This document shows, piece by piece, positions 59,164 to 64,000 of a stretch of DNA of 64,000 bases. Origin of the DNA: Rhizobium sp. RU36D (GTDB lineage Bacteria; Pseudomonadota; Alphaproteobacteria; Rhizobiales; Rhizobiaceae). Position 1 is the first letter of the stretch. The number at the start of each line of letters is the position of its first letter. A program made the position numbers and the translations under genes. Below the pieces are notes generated by a model. It was not told the origin of the DNA. It did no database searches and saw only the letters and a program-made list of their open reading frames with translations. The DNA is taken from the NCBI RefSeq assembly GCF_900176345.1, contig NZ_FWXU01000007.1, forward strand, positions 124,001 through 188,000. The letters run 5' to 3'.

Positions 59164-59538
59164 ATGGCAAAGCGGACGGCAAGAATGGCAACGGTGATGC
59201 TGCGCATGATCTGCGCGCTGGCCGTTGTGCTGCTTGCATTTGCCCACAAGCCGCCGGAAACGGTCGCGGCAATCGTGCAGAATGTCACGCTGCAATTGCC
59301 CGATGGCAGCTATGCCGATCTTTGCATCGGCGACCACGCCACCGAACATCCGGAAATGGCACGCTATTGCGAAGTCTGCGTGCTTTGCCATTCGATCGCG
59401 CTGCCCGGTCCTGATGATCATGCGTGGCTTCTGACGAGCACCGAGGCGGGGGTAGCCGCAACGCTGGTAAAGACCTCTGTTGTGCCAGCCCTCGGCGTCG
59501 CTCGGCCGCGCTCGCGGGCGCCGCCTGCAGTCTCCTGA
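59164..59538 (+). CDS. Hypothetical membrane-anchored Cys-motif protein (DUF2946-like)
   Basis: A 124-residue protein with an N-terminal hydrophobic segment (about residues 10-27) and a mid-region Cys-Glu-Val-Cys-Val-Leu-Cys-His followed by Pro-Gly-Pro-Asp-Asp-His. The Cys-x2-Cys-x2-Cys-His pattern after a membrane anchor resembles DUF2946-type proteins often found with copper genes. GGAGG five bases before the ATG. It is followed 87 nt later by the YcnI-PCuAC copper protein, supporting a metal role. The family call is tentative. Confidence 0.6.
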   Translation: MAKRTARMATVMLRMICALAVVLLAFAHKPPETVAAIVQNVTLQLPDGSYADLCIGDHATEHPEMARYCEVCVLCHSIALPGPDDHAWLLTSTEAGVAATLVKTSVVPALGVARPRSRAPPAVS

Positions 59539-59625
59539 TACTCTGACCATCCAATTCCATCCGCTTCACGCCGTTGACGGCATCACGGACGCGCCGCAAC
59601 GAGCCGCCCGTTCAGGAGAATGACC

Positions 59626-60651
59626 ATGAAGACTATTTTTTCCGCCGCCGCCGCTTTTGCCTGCTTGGGAGCAGGTTCGGCCCATGCCCACGCCACATTT
59701 GCCAATACGCCGGTTCAGCCGGAATCGACCGTCGTTGCCGTGCTTCAGGTTCCGCATGGCTGCGATGGGAAAGCGACCACCGAAGTGCAGATGATCCTGC
59801 CCGAGGGCTTCATCTCGGCAAAGCCGCAGCCTAAGCCCGGTTGGGAACTGGAGGTCGTGAAGGGCGACTACCAGAAGGCCTATGAGGATCACGGCAAGAA
59901 GGTCACCAGCGGGCCCGTCGAGATCCGCTGGAAGAACGGAAATCTTCCTGACGAATTTTATGACACCTTCATCGTTCGGGGCAAGGTTACCGGCGTCGAG
60001 CCGGGCGGCGCGCTGCCGTTCAAGGTAACCCAGCTTTGCGGTTCCGATGCCAAGGTTGCCTGGGATGAAATCGCTGGCCCCGGCGTCGATCCGCATTCGC
60101 TGAAAGGTCCTGCACCGCTCCTGAAGGTCGCGGGTGGTGACGCCGCCGCCGCCGGACATGACGCTCATGCGGGTCACGATGCCCATGCCGGTCACGGTGC
60201 CGGTCATGATGCGCATGCAGGTCACGACATGGACGCCAATGCAGTCGCACCAGCGGGTACAGAGACAGTCAAGCTTGGTGATCTGGAACTGACCGGTGGC
60301 TTCACACGGGCCATGCTGCCTGGCCAGCCTGTTGGCGGCGGGTTCATCACCATCAAGAACGCCGGTGGCACGGATGACCGGCTGATCGCTGCGGAATCAA
60401 GCGTTGCAGGTGAAGTTGAACTGCACGAAATGGCCGTCGTCAACGACGTTATGAAGATGCGCAAGCTCGCGGACGGCATTCCGGTGCCGTCAGGTCAGAC
60501 GGTGGAACTGAAGCCCGGCGGTCTGCACCTGATGTTCATGGCCGTAAAGGAGCCCTTCGTCGAGGGCGGCAAGGTCACGGTCAAGCTGACGTTTGAAAAG
60601 GCAGGCGCTGTCGACGTCGTGCTGCCCGTGGGCCCGGCCCGGGGCAAATAA
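59626..60651 (+). CDS. YcnI-PCuAC fusion copper-binding protein with His-rich linker
   Basis: A 341-residue secreted fusion. A signal peptide of about 21 residues leaves an N-terminal His (Ala-His-Ala-Thr-Phe). Residues 21-160 form a YcnI-like (DUF1775) domain, and about 215-340 a PCuAC domain with the copper motif His267-x-Met269, Met278, His301-x-Met303. Between them, residues 177-202 repeat Gly-His-Asp-Ala-His-Ala with eight histidines. PCuAC proteins deliver Cu(I) to cytochrome oxidase CuA; YcnI binds Cu(II). AGGAG seven bases before the ATG favours 59626 over ATG 59620. Confidence 0.9.
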   Translation: MKTIFSAAAAFACLGAGSAHAHATFANTPVQPESTVVAVLQVPHGCDGKATTEVQMILPEGFISAKPQPKPGWELEVVKGDYQKAYEDHGKKVTSGPVEIRWKNGNLPDEFYDTFIVRGKVTGVEPGGALPFKVTQLCGSDAKVAWDEIAGPGVDPHSLKGPAPLLKVAGGDAAAAGHDAHAGHDAHAGHGAGHDAHAGHDMDANAVAPAGTETVKLGDLELTGGFTRAMLPGQPVGGGFITIKNAGGTDDRLIAAESSVAGEVELHEMAVVNDVMKMRKLADGIPVPSGQTVELKPGGLHLMFMAVKEPFVEGGKVTVKLTFEKAGAVDVVLPVGPARGK

Positions 60652-60677
60652 CGCTTTTTGATTTCTTTCGCCAAACG

Positions 60678-60707
60678 CCATCGCGCCGGCGCATGCCGGT
60701 GCGGTGG
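60678..60707. terminator. Long wobble-paired hairpin between convergent genes
   Basis: A 13-bp stem (CCATCGCGCCGGC / GCCGGTGCGGTGG, with G-U pairs) and GCAT loop ends directly at the stop of the minus-strand gene. No T-run follows, so it is a weak or factor-assisted terminator at best. Confidence 0.4.
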
Positions 60708-60977
60708 TCAGAAGCTCTCGTAGGCCTCAAGCGTTGCCTGCAGCGAGGCGTTTTGCTTCGACTGGTGGCCACCCGTCATGAATTTCAGCGCCGAAGACGT
60801 TGAATCGCTCACCGTCGCCGAGATCTGAGCCGTGTAGATGTCTTCGGACGGCGCTTCCTTGTCCACGGACTTGCGCGTTTCCTTCACATGCGTGCTGCGC
60901 GACACCTTTGGTGGCGTCTTCATCGCCTCCGCGACATAGGCGGCGGTATGGGCCGATACTGTTACAACCTGTGTCAT
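60708..60977 (-). CDS. Hypothetical small protein (89 aa)
   Basis: An 89-residue protein of no family I recognise. It begins Met-Thr-Gln-Val-Val-Thr-Val-Ser-Ala, is rich in Ser, Thr, Ala and Gln, has no signal peptide or cysteine, and has a charged middle (Lys-Glu-Thr-Arg-Lys-Ser-Val-Asp-Lys-Glu). I choose ATG 60977; a GTG three codons upstream is possible, and the ribosome-binding site is weak. It converges on the YcnI-PCuAC gene. Coding is supported mainly by codon pattern and lack of a better opposite-strand frame. Confidence 0.5.
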   Translation of the reverse strand: MTQVVTVSAHTAAYVAEAMKTPPKVSRSTHVKETRKSVDKEAPSEDIYTAQISATVSDSTSSALKFMTGGHQSKQNASLQATLEAYESF

Positions 60978-61221
60978 GTCGTTCACCGTTTTTTCTTATA
61001 GGCGTCTATTTTACTCCCCCTGTGTCTCTCCATCTTTGCGAAAAAACCTAAGATTTTATGCACTTCCGCCCTTTGCGGCGCGGCAGATTGGCGCGCGTCT
61101 TTGGTCAGGGTTGCCAAGAGGTTAAAATTTGGACAACCTCGGGCCTCTAAGCCAAAAAAAAATTACGGGTTGCCGATGCTGCGGCCCGCGGCAATCGATA
61201 ATTTGTGGGAGGGGAAGTGTT

Positions 61222-61758
61222 ATGATCGTTCTGGTCGGATATGTCACGATCGAGGGGCAATCGCGAAAGATAGCCGAGTCCGTTGCGGCTGCCGTGGAGA
61301 GGACCGGCAATCGCGCCGTGCTGTTCAACGTCATGTCGATGGCGGAATATGCGCTCGAGCGGCCGGAGGCGGCAATCCTCTGCGCGCCGATCCATGGCGG
61401 TCGTTATCCCGCTCCCTTTGCCGGCTTTGTCACGCGCGAGCGCGACTTCCTCAACTCCGTGCCGAGCGCCTTTATCTCCGTGTCGCTGTTCATCGCCAGC
61501 GAATATGAGGAGGAGCGAGAGGAAGCCCGTCACTTCCCGGATGCGTTGCTGGCCGAAAGCGGCTGGACGCCGCGCCATGTGCATCACGCCGCCGGTGCTC
61601 TGCGCTACACCGAGTATGATTTCTTCAAGCGCTGGATGGTGAAGCGGCTGGCCGCACGCGAAGGGGCGCCGACGAACACCGCCAAAGATTTTGAGCTGAC
61701 GGATTGGGATGCGTTGGAGAGTTTCGTCACCGCTTTTGTTGCGGAGGCCAAGTCCTGA
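61222..61758 (+). CDS. Flavodoxin-domain protein, HemG-like
   Basis: A 178-residue flavodoxin-like protein. The FMN phosphate loop reads Val-Thr-Ile-Glu-Gly-Gln-Ser-Arg-Lys-Ile-Ala, a variant of Thr-x-x-Gly-x-Thr, followed by Ala-Pro-Ile-His-Gly-Gly-Arg-Tyr-Pro, characteristic of the menaquinone-dependent protoporphyrinogen oxidase HemG group. Many alphaproteobacteria use another oxidase (HemJ), so true HemG activity is uncertain. The frame begins at 61129, but ATG 61222 follows GGGAGGGG and starts the fold. Confidence 0.75.
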   Translation: MIVLVGYVTIEGQSRKIAESVAAAVERTGNRAVLFNVMSMAEYALERPEAAILCAPIHGGRYPAPFAGFVTRERDFLNSVPSAFISVSLFIASEYEEEREEARHFPDALLAESGWTPRHVHHAAGALRYTEYDFFKRWMVKRLAAREGAPTNTAKDFELTDWDALESFVTAFVAEAKS

Positions 61759-61825
61759 TCTGCGCCAAGTCTTTTCATAACGTGGCGCCGATGCCGGTTG
61801 TCGCGGCAATAGCCGGAGACGCACA

Positions 61826-62212
61826 ATGCTGAACCTGGTTTTGGTCGGTGTCGGCGGCGCCGTCGGGTCCATCTGCCGCTACCTCGTCGGCATGGGCGCT
61901 CTGCGGCTGTTAGGACCGGCATTTCCCTGGGGCACGCTGATCGTCAACCTGTTCGGGTCGTTCCTGATCGGCGTTCTGGTCGAATTGATCGTGGCGCGGT
62001 TTGCCGCTTCAAGCGAACTCCGGCTCTTTCTGGTCACCGGCTTCCTGGGCGGCTTCACCACGTTTTCGTCGTTTTCGCTCGATGCATTTGCGCTCTATGA
62101 GCGGGGCGAGGTCGTGCCGGCCTTCGCCTATGTTGCGGCGAGCCTGGTGCTGTCGCTTGCCGCCGTCGCAGCCGGTGTCGTTGTAACGCGCTCGATCCTG
62201 CAGGCCCTTTGA
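61826..62212 (+). CDS. crcB: Fluoride ion exporter CrcB/Fluc
   Basis: A 128-residue four-helix protein, the size of Fluc fluoride channels. Visible are Gly-Gly-Ala-Val-Gly-Ser-Ile-Cys-Arg-Tyr, Asn-Leu-Phe-Gly-Ser-Phe and Gly-Phe-Leu-Gly-Gly-Phe-Thr-Thr-Phe-Ser-Ser-Phe, the last carrying the fluoride-path Phe and Ser residues. It works as a dual-topology dimer in the inner membrane. The 67 nt upstream of its start are too short and lack the motifs of a fluoride riboswitch. Confidence 0.94.
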   Translation: MLNLVLVGVGGAVGSICRYLVGMGALRLLGPAFPWGTLIVNLFGSFLIGVLVELIVARFAASSELRLFLVTGFLGGFTTFSSFSLDAFALYERGEVVPAFAYVAASLVLSLAAVAAGVVVTRSILQAL

Positions 62213-62338
62213 CGGTCTTCCGTCGGGAGAGGGGCGTTTTTGGCTTTCCATCAAGTGTGCAAATGCTCTAAAGCCTCATGCAAAGACGGGCGGCCGGTCA
62301 CGGCGATCGCGACCCGACAAGAAGGCGAAGGCTAGAAT

Positions 62339-63331
62339 ATGGCGGGCATCGAGCACATCACTGTCAACGCGGACGAGGCGGGAATGCGCCTCGATCGCTG
62401 GTTCAAGACCCATTATCCGGGGCTTGGCTTCGGGCAGTTGCAGAAACTGCTGCGGTCCGGCCAGGTCAGGGTCGACGGCGGCCGCGTGAAGACGGATGCG
62501 CGGGTGCAGCCGGGCCAGGTGGTGCGCGTGCCGCCGCTGGATGTGGATCTCAAGGTCAAGAACGGTCCCATCGGTCAGCATGATCTCAAGCATTCCGAAG
62601 ACGGCGAGCTACTGTCGCGCATGCTGCTGCATGAAGACGAGAAAGTCTTCGTGCTCAACAAGCCGGCCGGTCTTGCCGTCCAGGGTGGCTCCGGCCTCAA
62701 TCGCCATATCGACCAGATGCTGGAGGCCTGGACCAGCAAGAAGGGTGAAAAACCGCGGCTGGTGCACCGGCTGGACCGCGATACCTCGGGTGTTCTTGTT
62801 GTGGCCCGCACCCGCGGCGCCGCGCAAAAGCTGACGGCAGCGTTTCGCGAGCGCGACACCAAGAAGACCTATTGGGCACTGGTGAAGGGCGTGCCGCGCA
62901 AGCGCGAAGACAAGATCTCGACCTGGCTGGTGAAGGAACAGACCATCGATGGCGACCGCATGCGGATCGCCAAGCATGGCGAAGAGGGCGCCGATCACGC
63001 CATCTCCTATTACCGGGTGCTTGAAACGGCGGGGCAAAACCTCGCATGGCTTGAGATGGAGCCCTATACCGGGCGTACGCACCAGTTGCGTGTCCATGCG
63101 CTGCATCTGGGACATCCGATCCTCGGGGACCCCAAGTATTTCGTTGAAGATCACAATTGGGATTTCCCCGGCGGCATGCAGAAGCGCCTGCATCTCCATG
63201 CCCGCCACATCGATATTCCCCACCCCAATGGCGGTCGGCTGAAGGTGACCGCGCCGCTGCCGCCGCACATGGTCCAGAGCTGGAACCTCTTGGGGCTGGA
63301 CCTGGAGAGCGGCGCCCGCGACGACGACTGA
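62339..63331 (+). CDS. Large-subunit 23S rRNA pseudouridine synthase, RluA/RluC family
   Basis: A 330-residue RluA-family enzyme. The first 75 residues are an S4 RNA-binding domain (Gly-Met-Arg-Leu-Asp-Arg-Trp, then Ser-Gly-Gln-Val-Arg-Val-Asp-Gly). The catalytic Asp146 is in His-Arg-Leu-Asp-Arg-Asp-Thr-Ser-Gly, and Gly-Arg-Thr-His-Gln-Leu-Arg follows. S4 plus this length fits RluC (positions 955, 2504, 2580 in E. coli), but RluD is not excluded. A HAD hydrolase follows after 50 nt, a pairing common in rhizobia. Confidence 0.9.
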   Translation: MAGIEHITVNADEAGMRLDRWFKTHYPGLGFGQLQKLLRSGQVRVDGGRVKTDARVQPGQVVRVPPLDVDLKVKNGPIGQHDLKHSEDGELLSRMLLHEDEKVFVLNKPAGLAVQGGSGLNRHIDQMLEAWTSKKGEKPRLVHRLDRDTSGVLVVARTRGAAQKLTAAFRERDTKKTYWALVKGVPRKREDKISTWLVKEQTIDGDRMRIAKHGEEGADHAISYYRVLETAGQNLAWLEMEPYTGRTHQLRVHALHLGHPILGDPKYFVEDHNWDFPGGMQKRLHLHARHIDIPHPNGGRLKVTAPLPPHMVQSWNLLGLDLESGARDDD

Positions 63332-63381
63332 CCTTGCCGCGGTCCAGATGACCGCCGGCATTTTCGAAAGCGAACAATCTC

Positions 63382-64000
63382 ATGAAGCTTGTCCTGTTTG
63401 ATTGCGATGGCACGCTGGTTGACAGCGCGCGGTTGATCCACGAGGTGATGCGGCGCACCTTCGTGCAGTTCGGGCATGCGGAGCCGCAACTGGCGGACAC
63501 CAAGGCGATCATTGGCCTGACCCTCGACATCGCCATTGCGCGCATGCAGGGCAAGGCCCATGCCGACGACGAGGCCGTGGCGATGATGGGCTACTACAAG
63601 TCGATCTTTGCCGAGGTGCGGGCGCTGCCCGGTTATCACGAGCCCCTGTTTGACGGCATTTCCGACCTGATCGGCACGCTGGCCCGCCGAGACGATCTTC
63701 TGCTCGGTGCGGTCACCGGCAAGTCACGCCGTGGCCTGAAGATGATCCTTGAGACTCACGGCTTTGCTCCGCATTTCGTCGTTTCGCGCACGGCGGATGA
63801 CTGCCCGTCCAAACCCCATCCGGCGATGGTCACCGAATGCTGCGACGAGATGGGCATCGATCCGCGCGACACCCTTGTCGTGGGCGATGCCATCTACGAT
63901 ATGATGATGGCAAAATCGGCTGGCGCCACCGCCATCGGCGTGTCCTGGGGGTATGCCTCCACCGCCGACCTTATGGCGTCCGGCGCCGATGCGATCGTCA
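63382..64000 (+). CDS. HAD-superfamily hydrolase (phosphoglycolate phosphatase-like), 3' end missing
   Basis: The first 206 codons of a HAD hydrolase; the window ends before the stop. The nucleophile Asp7 is in Phe-Asp-Cys-Asp-Gly-Thr-Leu-Val-Asp-Ser, motif II Thr in Ala-Val-Thr-Gly-Lys-Ser, and motif III/IV in Lys-Pro-His-Pro and Val-Gly-Asp-Ala-Ile-Tyr-Asp. A cap domain follows motif I, as in phosphoglycolate phosphatase and related beta-phosphoglucomutase-like enzymes. Substrate unknown. It starts 50 nt after the pseudouridine synthase gene and may be co-transcribed. Confidence 0.88.
   Translation, partial: MKLVLFDCDGTLVDSARLIHEVMRRTFVQFGHAEPQLADTKAIIGLTLDIAIARMQGKAHADDEAVAMMGYYKSIFAEVRALPGYHEPLFDGISDLIGTLARRDDLLLGAVTGKSRRGLKMILETHGFAPHFVVSRTADDCPSKPHPAMVTECCDEMGIDPRDTLVVGDAIYDMMMAKSAGATAIGVSWGYASTADLMASGADAIV

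Noticed and set aside
61759..61825. Possible fluoride riboswitch before crcB
   Set aside because: The 67-nt gap is short and I could not find the conserved fluoride aptamer blocks.

Overview
The window reads as chromosomal DNA of a rhizobial alphaproteobacterium (Rhizobiaceae; Agrobacterium/Rhizobium/Neorhizobium type). This rests on protein character and gene order rather than any database search: a purC-purS-purQ / purL-bolA-grx4 arrangement, a sufS-sufB-sufC-sufD-sufS-DUF59-sufA operon, a gcvT-gcvH-gcvP operon behind a tandem glycine riboswitch, an F1-ATPase zeta subunit, a DUF1127 protein, GC-rich codon use, and two interspersed elements typical of rhizobia. Nothing looks like a phage, plasmid, insertion sequence or CRISPR array, and I found no rRNA or tRNA gene. 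Coding density is high; no stretch longer than 300 bases lacks a gene or a named element.

Region 1 (1-4980) is an envelope-glycan cluster: an ArnT-like GT39 transferase (5' end outside the window), a GtrA-type flippase, an ArnC/GtrB-like polyprenyl-phosphate sugar transferase and a ChbG/NaxD-type sugar deacetylase, with ttcA and an inositol-monophosphatase-family gene translationally linked behind them. Region 2 (4995-15662) holds an MFS exporter, the Grx4/BolA iron-sulfur pair, de novo purine genes (purL, purQ, purS, purC), a MocR regulator facing a DUF1127 gene, a PagL-like outer-membrane protein and a lipoprotein. An RNA 2'-phosphotransferase (kptA) and a small coiled-coil gene sit inside the purine operon.

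Region 3 (15892-25961) is mixed: ATPase zeta inhibitor, a PAS-GGDEF-EAL protein, purB, a DUF2259/rpe operon, an SDR enzyme and an orphan substrate-binding protein. Region 4 (26211-31929) is a tightly overlapping molybdenum-hydroxylase maturation operon (flavin reductase, CoxD-like, CoxE-like, split XdhC, MoeA/MocA fusion) without its client enzyme in view. Region 5 (31906-44051) has a NUDIX hydrolase, DEAD-box helicase, M23 endopeptidase, DUF455 protein, Bcp peroxiredoxin, a giant AsmA/YhdP-like protein, tyrS, a patatin, and a PIN toxin-antitoxin pair behind an alpha/beta hydrolase.

Region 6 (44109-51899) is the suf operon. Its promoter carries an Irr iron-control element over the -10 region and an IRO-type (RirA) motif over the -35. 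Two tiny predicted membrane proteins lie between sufB and sufC. Region 7 (51908-58875) contains an EAL phosphodiesterase, an isolated flagellar-rod-like gene and the riboswitch-controlled glycine cleavage operon, with a palindromic mosaic element between gcvT and gcvH. Region 8 (59164-64000) holds a copper-handling pair (Cys-motif small protein plus a YcnI-PCuAC fusion), a flavodoxin-like protein, crcB, an RluC-type pseudouridine synthase and a HAD hydrolase cut by the window end.

The strongest leads are the Arn/NaxD-like glycan system, the dual iron-responsive suf promoter with its embedded small membrane proteins, and kptA inside the purine operon.
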